NCBI GenBank assembly: GCA_002352205.1
Contig: DEHZ01000010.1
Span: 245 to 64,244, forward strand
Origin: Flavobacterium sp. UBA2787
Lineage (GTDB): Bacteria; Bacteroidota; Bacteroidia; Flavobacteriales; Flavobacteriaceae
Direction: 5' to 3'
Length of the DNA: 64,000 nt
Shown here one piece after another: positions 54,283 through 63,057 of the stretch (the stretch's first letter is position 1; every line of letters begins with the position of its first letter). The notes under the pieces were generated by a model. The model had not been told where the DNA came from, made no database searches, and was given only the letters and a program-made list of their open reading frames with translations. The position numbers and the translations under genes are program-made.

Positions 54283-55426
54283 ACCAAAACTCATCCGTAT
54301 CACCACCATTCCACTTTCTCTCGATAAGTTATTGTCAGGTCAGTTGCGTTTTATGCGGGATTATTTTGAGGTTACAGCCGTTTCTTCCGAGAAAGAATAC
54401 CTTGAAAGAATAGGCGAACGAGAGGGTGTTGCCACACATCATCTTGAAATGACGCGAAAAATTACACCACACAAAGATATTTGGGCATTACTAAAGTTGT
54501 GGCTTTATTTTATAAAGACTAAACCCCATATTGTGCATACGCACACACCCAAAGCCGGAATCGTTGGCATGTTAGCTGCTAAATTAGCCGGAGTTCCATA
54601 TCGTCTTCACACAGTTGCCGGATTACCGCTTTTAGAAGCTGAAGGAAAAAAGAGAAAACTACTCGATATTGTTGAAAAATTGACTTACCGGTGTGCTACT
54701 CATGTTTTACCTAACTCTTTTGGACTAAAAAAAATTATACTGGATCTTAAATTTACCACACCTCATAAAATAATGGTGTTGGCTAACGGAAGTTCTAACG
54801 GAATTGATACAAACTATTTTTCCAAAGAACATTTTTCCTTTGCACAAAAAACCGCTTTAAAAGAATCGTTGCAAATTGCCGAAACTGATTTTGTGTTTGT
54901 TTTTGTAGGGAGATTGGTTTCAGATAAAGGCATTAACGAAGCGGTTAGTGCGTTTAAAAAGATTAGAATAACTTATCCGCACGCTAAATTTTTGTTGGTG
55001 GGTCCGTTAGAAAGCGAATTAGATCCGCTGGATGTTGAAACATTGGAGGCAATTAATCATTGTACAGGTATTATTTCGGTTGGATACCAACAAGATGTTC
55101 GTCCTTATTTAGCTATTTCCGATTGTTTGGTTTTTCCCAGCTATCGAGAAGGCTTTCCGAATGTGGTGATGCAAGCCGGTGCAATGGAACTTCCTTCGAT
55201 TGTTTCCGATATCAATGGTTGTAATGAAATTATTATTCAAAATAAGAACGGCCTTATTATTCCTCCCAAATCCGAACAACAACTTTTGGATGCCCTACAG
55301 TTGATTTTAGACGATGAAGCATTACGACTTAAAATGAAAAACAATTCTCGTGGCATGATTGTTGAACGTTATGAGCAAAATGTAGTCTGGCGGGCTTTAT
55401 TAGGGGAATATCAAAAAATGAAATAA
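54275..55426 (+). CDS. Family 4 glycosyltransferase, PglA-like
   Basis: The 383-residue GT-B enzyme has a GMLAAKLAGVPYRLHTVAGL block that resembles PglA, which adds the second sugar to diacetylbacillosamine. Its place next to the PglC-like gene supports that role. The C-domain has FVGRLVSDKGINEAV. In the EX7E region (SYREGFPNVVMQAGAM) the second Glu is replaced by Gln, a variant I recall in other Bacteroidota members of this group, so activity need not be lost. A 63-bp gap with a possible promoter follows. Confidence 0.88.
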   Translation: MSKPKLIRITTIPLSLDKLLSGQLRFMRDYFEVTAVSSEKEYLERIGEREGVATHHLEMTRKITPHKDIWALLKLWLYFIKTKPHIVHTHTPKAGIVGMLAAKLAGVPYRLHTVAGLPLLEAEGKKRKLLDIVEKLTYRCATHVLPNSFGLKKIILDLKFTTPHKIMVLANGSSNGIDTNYFSKEHFSFAQKTALKESLQIAETDFVFVFVGRLVSDKGINEAVSAFKKIRITYPHAKFLLVGPLESELDPLDVETLEAINHCTGIISVGYQQDVRPYLAISDCLVFPSYREGFPNVVMQAGAMELPSIVSDINGCNEIIIQNKNGLIIPPKSEQQLLDALQLILDDEALRLKMKNNSRGMIVERYEQNVVWRALLGEYQKMK

Positions 55427-55468
55427 TTTCTTAATCTTGCTTATCCATTTCTTCTAACAAATATTGTT

Positions 55469-55476
55469 TACTTTTG
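55469..55476 (+). promoter_or_regulatory. Possible internal promoter before the PglC-like gene
   Basis: TACTTTTG fits TAnnTTTG and lies 22 bp before the ATG at 55499. No good -33 element is seen. It could drive the pglC-pglD-pglE-pglF-like block on its own. Confidence 0.4.
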
Positions 55477-55498
55477 CAATTCGTAATAGTTGTTTTTC

Positions 55499-56101
55499 AT
55501 GTATAAAAATGGTCTCAAACCTTTCTTGGATTTTGTTGCAGCTCTTGTAGGTTTACTGCTGTTATCTCCCATTTTTATAAGTATTACAGTTTTTTTATAT
55601 TTTTCCAATCAAGGTAAACCCTTTTTTTTTCAACAACGGCCGGGTAAAAACGGGAAGATTTTCAAGATTATCAAGTTCAAAACCATGAACGATAAAAAAG
55701 ATGCAACAGGCAATTTGTTACCCGATGCCGATCGATTAACCAAAGTAGGTTCGTTTGTTCGCAAAACATCACTTGACGAGATTCCGCAATTACTCAATGT
55801 GTTGCTTGGCGATATGAGTTTAATAGGACCAAGACCTTTGTTAACACATTACCTCCATTTATATAATGATTTTCAAAACCGTCGTCATGAAGTGAAACCC
55901 GGCATCACCGGATGGGCACAAGTAAACGGAAGAAATGCTATTTCATGGGATAAAAAATTTGAGTATGATGTTTGGTATGTTGATCATCTATCATTTTGGT
56001 TGGATATAAAAATACTGCTGAAAACAGTTATGAAAGTTGTTAAAAGTGAAGGAATCAATGCTGCCGATGCAGCTACAATAGAACCGTTTGATGGACAATA
56101 A
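55499..56101 (+). CDS. pglC: Initiating phosphoglycosyltransferase, PglC-like
   Basis: This 200-residue monotopic enzyme moves a sugar phosphate from a UDP-sugar to undecaprenyl phosphate and so starts each repeat unit. It has one N-terminal re-entrant helix (about residues 10-35), the RPGKNGKIFKIIKFKTM block, the Asp-Glu pair in KTSLDEIPQLLNVL, and GDMSLIGPRPLLTHYL. It lacks the extra membrane domain of WbaP, so it is of the small PglC type. The ATG at 55499 is preferred over an in-frame TTG at 55490. With PglD, PglE and PglF homologues next to it, its substrate is probably UDP-diNAc-bacillosamine. Confidence 0.92.
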   Translation: MYKNGLKPFLDFVAALVGLLLLSPIFISITVFLYFSNQGKPFFFQQRPGKNGKIFKIIKFKTMNDKKDATGNLLPDADRLTKVGSFVRKTSLDEIPQLLNVLLGDMSLIGPRPLLTHYLHLYNDFQNRRHEVKPGITGWAQVNGRNAISWDKKFEYDVWYVDHLSFWLDIKILLKTVMKVVKSEGINAADAATIEPFDGQ

Positions 56102-56711
56102 AGTTACCTTATACGGAGCCAGTGGGCATGGAAAAGTGATTATTGATATTCTTGAATCACAAGGTATTGCTATAGCATCTATTTTGGATGACAATCCAAA
56201 CATCACTGAACTATTAAGTTATCCTACTGTAAAACCAAATAGTACTGTGGATAACGCCTATACTAATTTAATATTTTCAATCGGAAATAATAAAATCAGA
56301 AAGATGCTTGCTGCAAAAATAAATTGTGCTTTTGCAAAAGCCATTCATCCCACAGCAATCATCTCAAATCATTCTAAAGTGAATGAAGGAACAGTTGTCA
56401 TGGCTGGGGTAGTTATCAATCCGGACACAATTGTTGGTAAACATTGCATCATTAATACCGGAGCAGTTATTGAACATGATTGTGTTATCGAAGATTTTGT
56501 GCATATCTCCCCTAATGTTTCGTTGGCCGGAAATGTTCTGGTTTCCGAAGGAGCACATGTAGGTATTGGAGCAAGTATAATTCAAGGAGTAAAAATAGGA
56601 AAATGGTCAACCATAGGAGCAGGGGCAGTTATTTTGAAAGATGTGCCCGATTATGCAGTGGTGGTTGGCAATCCCGGAAAAATAATAAAATATAATTCAG
56701 CAAATGAATAA
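56091..56711 (+). CDS. pglD: UDP-4-amino-sugar N-acetyltransferase, PglD-like
   Basis: This 206-residue enzyme acetylates the 4-amino group of UDP-4-amino-4,6-dideoxy-GlcNAc. It has the PglD N-terminal Rossmann-like part (LYGASGHGKVIIDIL) and the beta-helix with the catalytic histidine of GAVIEHDCVIEDFVHI (His129, EHD motif). The ATG at 56091 is used; 3 bp earlier is only a TTG. The gene overlaps the end of pglC by 11 bp and the start of pglE by 8 bp, so the three are tightly coupled. Confidence 0.9.
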   Translation: MDNKVTLYGASGHGKVIIDILESQGIAIASILDDNPNITELLSYPTVKPNSTVDNAYTNLIFSIGNNKIRKMLAAKINCAFAKAIHPTAIISNHSKVNEGTVVMAGVVINPDTIVGKHCIINTGAVIEHDCVIEDFVHISPNVSLAGNVLVSEGAHVGIGASIIQGVKIGKWSTIGAGAVILKDVPDYAVVVGNPGKIIKYNSANE

Positions 56712-57843
56712 ACCAAAAATATGGCTTTCTTCGCCACACATGGGTGGTAATGAGCAAAAGTTTGTTAACGAAGCTTTTGATGCGAATTGGGTAGCACCAC
56801 TTGGACCCAATGTGACTGGCTTTGAAACCGACTTAGAAAAGTATTTAAATAACAATGTGTTTGTTGGAGCTTTGAGTTCCGGTACAGCCGCCATCCATTT
56901 GGGATTAGTGCTTTTAGGTGTGCAACCCGGTGATGAGGTTATTTGCCAGAGTATGACGTTTTCAGCCTCAGCCAATCCAATTGCCTATCTTGGAGCAACC
57001 CCGATTTTTGTGGATAGTGAATCGCAAACATGGAATATTTGTCCAAATGCTCTAGAAGAGGCCATTAAAGACCGAATGAGTAAAGGAAAAAAACCAAAAG
57101 CTATTATCGCTGTGCATTTGTATGGTATGCCGTTTCAGGTTGATTCAATTCTTGAAATTGCTCACCGTTATGACATTCCGGTTTTGGAGGATAGTGCAGA
57201 GGCTTTGGGAAGTACGTATAAAGGAAAAAAATGTGGAACGTTTGGTGCTGTTGGTGTTTTATCGTTTAACGGAAATAAAATCATTACTACTTCCGGTGGA
57301 GGTGCCTTGGTTGCCAAAACAAAAGAATTGAAAGAAAAAGCAGTTTTTTTGGCTACGCAAGCTCGCGATGCGGCTCCTCATTATCAACATTCTGAAATTG
57401 GCTATAACTACCGATTGAGTAATATTTGTGCCGGAATTGGTAGAGGACAAATGGAAGTGTTGGATGAACACGTGAAACTTCGAAGAAAAATGCATGATTT
57501 TTATGTTCATGAATTAAAAGGAATAGTAGGAGTAAGTGTTTTTGAAGAACCTAATTCTGATTTTTATTCTAATCATTGGCTTTCGGCTATTGTTATCGAT
57601 TCTGAAAAGTGTCACGGAAAAACCAGAGAAGATTTACGATTGGCATTTGATGCAGAAAACATAGAAAGCAGACCTTTATGGAAACCCATGCATTTGCAAC
57701 CCGTTTTTCAAAAGTATCCCTATTTTGGTGGTAATATTTGTGAGAAATTATTTGAAAACGGCCTGTGTTTACCCTCCGGTTCAAACTTAACCGATGAGGA
57801 TCGAAGTAGAATTTCGACTGTTTTAAAACAATTTACAAATTAA
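56704..57843 (+). CDS. pglE: UDP-4-amino-sugar aminotransferase, PglE-like
   Basis: This PLP-dependent DegT/DnrJ/EryC1/StrS aminotransferase has 379 residues. The N-terminus (IWLSSPHMGGNEQKFVNEAF) matches PglE closely. The PLP lysine is Lys192 in SFNGNK, with EDSAEALGS before it for ring binding. It should transfer an amino group from glutamate to the 4-keto sugar made by the PglF-like enzyme. It overlaps pglD by 8 bp and ends 62 bp before pglF. Confidence 0.93.
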   Translation: MNKPKIWLSSPHMGGNEQKFVNEAFDANWVAPLGPNVTGFETDLEKYLNNNVFVGALSSGTAAIHLGLVLLGVQPGDEVICQSMTFSASANPIAYLGATPIFVDSESQTWNICPNALEEAIKDRMSKGKKPKAIIAVHLYGMPFQVDSILEIAHRYDIPVLEDSAEALGSTYKGKKCGTFGAVGVLSFNGNKIITTSGGGALVAKTKELKEKAVFLATQARDAAPHYQHSEIGYNYRLSNICAGIGRGQMEVLDEHVKLRRKMHDFYVHELKGIVGVSVFEEPNSDFYSNHWLSAIVIDSEKCHGKTREDLRLAFDAENIESRPLWKPMHLQPVFQKYPYFGGNICEKLFENGLCLPSGSNLTDEDRSRISTVLKQFTN

Positions 57844-57905
57844 GATTTTTTTAAGATTTAATTTTTTTTATATCTTTACTATCCTTTAACTAAAAAAAAA
57901 TAATT

Positions 57906-59870
57906 TTGAACGATTCGGAAAAAAAGAATTTTCTTCACGAGTTTTCTCAATTTGCCTCAGGCCTGAGTCTAAGATTTAGCTTTAAAAATCTTGGCTATTT
58001 GCCGCGTTGGATTGTTTTGTTGTTGGATACTTTTACCATCTCGGTATCGAGTATTTTAACTTATTTTTTGTTCAAGGGTGTTAAGTTAGAATATATTCAA
58101 TCTGATGAAAAATTCATTTCTTTTTTTGGCTATATTTTAATTAACGTATTTTTCTTTTGGGTTTTTAAAACCTATTCCGGTATTATTAGGCATTCGTCTT
58201 ATATTGACGCTTTGAAACTTTTCTTTGCCCAATCAGCTACTTTGGTTGTAATGGTTATCATCAACTTCATTTTCATTTTATCAGACAAAGATAAGTTGTT
58301 TTTAAGTACAGGTATTTTTATCAACGCAGTATTGTCTTTTTCCTTTTTATTTTTTTATAGGGTAATTGTTAAACAGTCATTTGAACATTTCTTTAGTGGG
58401 AAAGATAAAAAAGACCTTACACGAGCAATTATTTATGGATCTGATGCCAATGCAATTGCTGTTGCTAATGCACTTAAATCTGAAATACCGGGACGATTTA
58501 AGCTAATCGGTTTTATAGATAAAAACAATCAAAATACCACCAAACGGATTTTAGATTTACCTATTTTAAATTTAAACCGAAAAGTACCTGTTTTGATGCG
58601 TTTTGTGAAAGCAGAAGCATTAATTATAGCTGATAAAAGCTTAAATAAAGAGGATCGCTCGACAATTGTGGACGAATGTTTGGAGTTTAACTTAAAAGTT
58701 TATACCATTCCTTTAGTGACGGATTGGGATGATCAGAAAGAAATTTCTAAAAACATTAAGAGTTTTGAAATACACGATTTATTAGAACGAAAACCGATTG
58801 TTTTAGATACAAAATCCATTTCTAATCAATTGCATGAAAAAACGGTATTAATAACCGGAGCTGCCGGTTCTATTGGTAGTGAGATTGTTCGACAAGTCTT
58901 GGAATTTAATCCAAAAAAAATTATTATGCTTGATCAGGCCGAAACGCCTTTGCATAGTTTGTCATTAGAAATTTTAAGTAAAGACAAGGATGTTGCTATC
59001 AGAAATGTAATTGCAGATATTCGTAATTATGATTCGCTCGAAAAAGTGTTTAATACCTTTCAGCCGCAAGTAGTTTATCATGCAGCTGCTTACAAGCACG
59101 TTCCGTTAATGGAAGAGAATCCTTCTCAAGCTATTTTTACCAATGTTATGGGTACTAAGAATTTAGCTGATTTGTCTAAAAAATTTAATGTAGAACACTT
59201 TGTGATGATTTCTACCGATAAAGCGGTTAACCCATCTAGTGTTATGGGTGCTAGTAAACGAATTGCAGAGATGTATGTACAATCACTCCATTTTATGAAT
59301 GCCAATCGGTCATCCAAGCAAACCAAATTTATTACGACTCGTTTTGGTAATGTTTTGGGCTCAAATGGCTCTGTAGTGCCGTTGTTTACTAAACAAATTC
59401 AGGAAGGCGGACCTATTACTATTACCCATCCTGAAATTATTCGTTACTTTATGACTATTCCGGAGGCTTGTCAACTTGTATTGGAAGCCGGAGCAATGGG
59501 TAATGGAGGTGAAATCTTTATTTTTGATATGGGTAAGCCTGTCAAGATTATTGATTTGGCAAAAAAGATGATTCGATTAGCAGGATTTACACCTGATAAA
59601 GACATTAAGATTAAGATTGTAGGCCTTCGACCGGGCGAAAAATTATATGAAGAACTATTGAATAATTCTGCTAAAAACCTGCCTACACATCATGAAAAGA
59701 TTATGATTGCCGAAGAAATTTGCAAGGAATTTAACAAGTTGACTGATGAAGTGGAGGATTTAATTATTTTATCGCACTTAAAGACCAATGATAAAATTGT
59801 ATCCAAAATGAAAAAAATTGTTCCTGAGTTCAAAAGCATGAACTCCGTTTTTCAAGAATTGGATACTTAA
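57906..59870 (+). CDS. pglF: UDP-GlcNAc 4,6-dehydratase, PglF-like, TTG start
   Basis: This membrane-bound 654-residue SDR has about four N-terminal helices (residues 30-150), a CoA-binding-like domain, then the dehydratase with NAD motif LITGAAGSIGSE, AAYKHVPLMEENP, and catalytic Thr437-Asp438-Lys439 in STDKAVNPSSVMGASKR, where the usual SDR Tyr is replaced by Met as in PglF and FlaA1. It makes UDP-4-keto-6-deoxy-GlcNAc for PglE. The only plausible start is the TTG at 57906; there is no ATG for over 100 codons. It completes the diacetylbacillosamine pathway. Confidence 0.92.
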   Translation: MNDSEKKNFLHEFSQFASGLSLRFSFKNLGYLPRWIVLLLDTFTISVSSILTYFLFKGVKLEYIQSDEKFISFFGYILINVFFFWVFKTYSGIIRHSSYIDALKLFFAQSATLVVMVIINFIFILSDKDKLFLSTGIFINAVLSFSFLFFYRVIVKQSFEHFFSGKDKKDLTRAIIYGSDANAIAVANALKSEIPGRFKLIGFIDKNNQNTTKRILDLPILNLNRKVPVLMRFVKAEALIIADKSLNKEDRSTIVDECLEFNLKVYTIPLVTDWDDQKEISKNIKSFEIHDLLERKPIVLDTKSISNQLHEKTVLITGAAGSIGSEIVRQVLEFNPKKIIMLDQAETPLHSLSLEILSKDKDVAIRNVIADIRNYDSLEKVFNTFQPQVVYHAAAYKHVPLMEENPSQAIFTNVMGTKNLADLSKKFNVEHFVMISTDKAVNPSSVMGASKRIAEMYVQSLHFMNANRSSKQTKFITTRFGNVLGSNGSVVPLFTKQIQEGGPITITHPEIIRYFMTIPEACQLVLEAGAMGNGGEIFIFDMGKPVKIIDLAKKMIRLAGFTPDKDIKIKIVGLRPGEKLYEELLNNSAKNLPTHHEKIMIAEEICKEFNKLTDEVEDLIILSHLKTNDKIVSKMKKIVPEFKSMNSVFQELDT

Positions 59871-59905
59871 TAAAGCATTTTTTATAATCAAGCCTATTTT
59901 AAACC

Positions 59906-59913
59906 TATCTTTG
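59906..59913 (+). promoter_or_regulatory. -7 box before wza copy 2
   Basis: TATCTTTG fits TAnnTTTG and lies 22 bp before the ATG at 59936. It suggests that the second export pair has its own promoter. Confidence 0.5.
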
Positions 59914-59935
59914 TCAAGATTTTTTTACATTATTT

Positions 59936-60691
59936 ATGAAAGTTAAATTTTTATTATATTTGAGTATTGTCCTTTTGATGATATCTTGTGCTTCTAAAAA
60001 GAAAATGATATACCTACAAGGTATTGAAGAATCTTCTACTACTGAAATTGTTCGGTATGAACCAAAAATTCAATTGGACGATTTAATTTATATCAACGTA
60101 TCATCAGAATCCATTGAAGCAGCAGCTCCCTTTAATTTGAGAGGAAATGCAGAACAAGTTGTTGGTGGAAATGCAGTTCAGTTTAGTAGTTATTTAGTTG
60201 ATAATCAAGGAGAAATTAATCTGCCCATTATTGGTATTATCAAAGCAGCCGGTTTAACCAAAACGGAGTTACATGATTTATTAAAAATTAAATTGGAGGA
60301 ATATTTAAAAGATCCTATTCTAGTTGTTCGGGTTATTAACTTTAAAGTTACGGTAATGGGTGAAGTTAAAAATCCGGGTAATTTTCCAATTAACTCTGAC
60401 CGATTAACTATTATGGAAGCTTTGGCACAAGCTGGTGATTTAACTCCGGTAGCAAACCGTGAAAACGTCTTGGTCGTTAGAGAAGAATCCGGCATTAAAT
60501 CCTATTACCGAGTTAACTTAACAGATTCTGAGTTACTTAAATCGCCTATTTATTATTTAAAACAAAACGATTTAATTATAGTTGAACCTCGATTTACTAA
60601 ACCTGAGTCTTCTGTTATTGGAGCCAACCTTCCTTTGACTTTATCCGTTATTAGTTTGTTATTAACACTTACCATATTAGCTACCCGATAA
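59936..60691 (+). CDS. wza: Outer-membrane polysaccharide export lipoprotein (Wza-like), copy 2
   Basis: This 251-residue protein has a lipobox MISC (Cys18), the Poly_export domain (IQLDDLIYINVSSESIEAAAPF) and the SLBB strands VTVMGEVKNPGNFPINSDRLTIMEALAQAGDL. It ends with a hydrophobic segment like copy 1. It differs clearly in sequence from copy 1 at 30708, so the two are old paralogues and not a recent duplication. It lies 2 bp before wzc copy 2. Confidence 0.92.
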   Translation: MKVKFLLYLSIVLLMISCASKKKMIYLQGIEESSTTEIVRYEPKIQLDDLIYINVSSESIEAAAPFNLRGNAEQVVGGNAVQFSSYLVDNQGEINLPIIGIIKAAGLTKTELHDLLKIKLEEYLKDPILVVRVINFKVTVMGEVKNPGNFPINSDRLTIMEALAQAGDLTPVANRENVLVVREESGIKSYYRVNLTDSELLKSPIYYLKQNDLIIVEPRFTKPESSVIGANLPLTLSVISLLLTLTILATR

Positions 60692-60693
60692 GT

Positions 60694-63057
60694 ATGCAAA
60701 ATTTACCTTTACCCTCTAACGATTCTAATCAAAATAGTGTTAACATTAAAGAGCAACTATTTATTTATTTGTCCTATTGGAAGTGGTTTGTACTTGGGGT
60801 TTTGTTGTGTTTGATTGGTGTATATTTTTATTTGCGTTATTCAGTACCAGAATATGGAGTGAATGCAACGATTTTAATAAAAGATGAGAAAAAAGGTGGA
60901 TCCAGTGAGCTTTCAGCTTTTAGTGATTTGAATATTTTTGCAGGAAAGAACAATGTTGACAACGAAATAGCTATTTTAAAATCTAAATCGCTTTCACGAG
61001 GTGTTGTTGAAGAATTAGGCTTAGATTTAACCTATTACGTTGAGGGACGTGTAATTAATCCGGAATTATATAAAGATTTGCCATTACGAATAGCATTTCA
61101 AGAGAAATCCAAACGATACAATTCAATTGATACCTCATTTATTATTTCTCCAATTTCAAATGAAAAGTTTAAACTATTCGATTTTAATAAATCCAACGGT
61201 AATGAATATGCTTATGGACAACCGGTAAAAAACGGCTTAGGTATTTTTACCGTTGAGAAAGTAGCTGATTTTAGTAGTTTTGATAATGATGTTTTTATCA
61301 TCAAATCTAAATTGGTTAACAAAGCTAATGAATACAGTAATCGTGTTCAAGTTATCAATCAAGATAAAACGAATGTTATCCAACTTAGTATTGTTGATAA
61401 AGTAGAGCAAAAGGGGATTGATTATATTGATATGTTGATTCAAAAATATAATGAAGATGCCGTAGCTGATCGAAACCAAATAGCCAAATCAACGGAAAAA
61501 TTTATTAATGAACGTCTGGAAATAATCACAAGTGAGTTAGAGGGTGTAGAAAAAAATGCAGAAACGTTCAAGAAAGAGAACCGATTGACTAATTTAGAAG
61601 AAGATGCTTCTTTAAATTTAAGTAGTGCTTCAGAATATGAAAGATCTGTTGTGGATACTGAAACTGACATTAGTATATTGAATGAATTATTGAATTCTGT
61701 TTCAACTTCTGATTCTCAAGAATTGGTTCCTTCGATTTATTTACCTAACAACCCCGCAGCCGGTTTAATTGAGCAGCATAATAAATTGATTCTTGAGCGT
61801 CAACGTTTGCTTAAAAGCGGTACCACCGCTAATCCTCAAGTAAAAAACATTGATAAGCAATTAGCAAGTTTGAAGTCTAGCATTGTTGATGGCTTAAAAA
61901 GTCAATTAGCTACGCTTCGCATTACTAAAAATAATTTGGCTCGTCAGGAAAGTCGTTACAATAACAAAGTTGGACGAGTACCTACAATTGATAGAATTTT
62001 CAAAGGTATTTCCAGACAACAACAAATTAAAGAATCGCTTTATTTGTATTTACTGCAAAAGCGTGAAGAAACTGCTATTTCTCTTGCTGTTACTTCTCCT
62101 AAGGCTAAAATTATTGATTCCGCTTTTGCAACTGGACAAGTTTCACTAAATAGAAAGATTTTTTATCTAGGAGCAATTGTCCTTGGTTTGTTGATTCCTT
62201 TTGGTGTCATTTATTTGATGTTTTTATTTGATACTAAAATTAAAACGCGTCAAGATATTGAAGGTAAAGTTGCAATACCTATTCTGGGAGATATTCCAAA
62301 ATCCGATTCAAGTGATCAGATTATCAAAGCGAACAGTAGGTCAAGCTCCGCAGAGGCGATCCGAATTGTGCGTACCAACTTAGAATTTATTTTATCACAT
62401 GTTCCTGAGGATAAGTGTAAAACCATTTTTGTGACCTCTTCTATTCCTAAAGAAGGAAAAACATTCGTATCTATTAACTTGGCCACAACTATTGCCCTTT
62501 CTGGTAAAAGAGTTTTACTGATTGGACTTGACATAAGAAACCCTAAATTAGAGCAATATGTCCAGTTGCCTTCCAAAGGTTTAACAAACTATCTGACCAA
62601 GAATAATGCAGATATAAACGATTATATAGTAAAGTTGGATGGTTATGAAAATTTTTATGCTTTGCCGTCCGGAGTTATTCCTCCAAATCCTGTTGAATTG
62701 TTAATGAATGATAAGTTAAGTGAGCTATTTGAAAAGTTAAAACAAGAGTATGATTATATTGTTGTTGATACTGCTCCAGTAAGTATGGTTACTGACACTT
62801 TACTTGTTGCTAAAAATGCAGATGCCTTTATTTATGTTATGCGTGCCAACTATTTGGATAAACGCATGTTGAAATTTGCAGATGGACTTTATAAAGACAA
62901 AAAACTTCCTAATATGGCCATAATATTAAACGATACCGATTGGAAAAAGACCTACGGTTATGGTTATGGCTACGGTTATGGCTACGGTTATGGATATGGA
63001 GAAGAAGTGGAAGTGAAGCCTTGGTATAAAAAACTATTTGACTCAAAGAATAAATAA
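60694..63057 (+). CDS. wzc: Capsule tyrosine autokinase / chain-length protein (Wzc-like), copy 2
   Basis: This 787-residue fused co-polymerase and BY-kinase has a first membrane helix near residues 28-48 and a second near 490-510, with a coiled-coil periplasmic part between them. The kinase has Walker A PKEGKTF (Lys589), Walker A' IGLDIRNPK and Walker B YIVVDTAPVS. The tail carries about eight alternating Tyr-Gly pairs (62954-63000), as in copy 1. The last 15 bp overlap the 3' end of the convergent phosphatase gene. Confidence 0.95.
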   Translation: MQNLPLPSNDSNQNSVNIKEQLFIYLSYWKWFVLGVLLCLIGVYFYLRYSVPEYGVNATILIKDEKKGGSSELSAFSDLNIFAGKNNVDNEIAILKSKSLSRGVVEELGLDLTYYVEGRVINPELYKDLPLRIAFQEKSKRYNSIDTSFIISPISNEKFKLFDFNKSNGNEYAYGQPVKNGLGIFTVEKVADFSSFDNDVFIIKSKLVNKANEYSNRVQVINQDKTNVIQLSIVDKVEQKGIDYIDMLIQKYNEDAVADRNQIAKSTEKFINERLEIITSELEGVEKNAETFKKENRLTNLEEDASLNLSSASEYERSVVDTETDISILNELLNSVSTSDSQELVPSIYLPNNPAAGLIEQHNKLILERQRLLKSGTTANPQVKNIDKQLASLKSSIVDGLKSQLATLRITKNNLARQESRYNNKVGRVPTIDRIFKGISRQQQIKESLYLYLLQKREETAISLAVTSPKAKIIDSAFATGQVSLNRKIFYLGAIVLGLLIPFGVIYLMFLFDTKIKTRQDIEGKVAIPILGDIPKSDSSDQIIKANSRSSSAEAIRIVRTNLEFILSHVPEDKCKTIFVTSSIPKEGKTFVSINLATTIALSGKRVLLIGLDIRNPKLEQYVQLPSKGLTNYLTKNNADINDYIVKLDGYENFYALPSGVIPPNPVELLMNDKLSELFEKLKQEYDYIVVDTAPVSMVTDTLLVAKNADAFIYVMRANYLDKRMLKFADGLYKDKKLPNMAIILNDTDWKKTYGYGYGYGYGYGYGYGEEVEVKPWYKKLFDSKNK

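Noticed and set aside
54275-55426. Glycosyltransferase inactive because EX7E lacks its second Glu
   Set aside because: The Gln variant appears to be usual in this Bacteroidota group, and the rest of the donor site looks intact.
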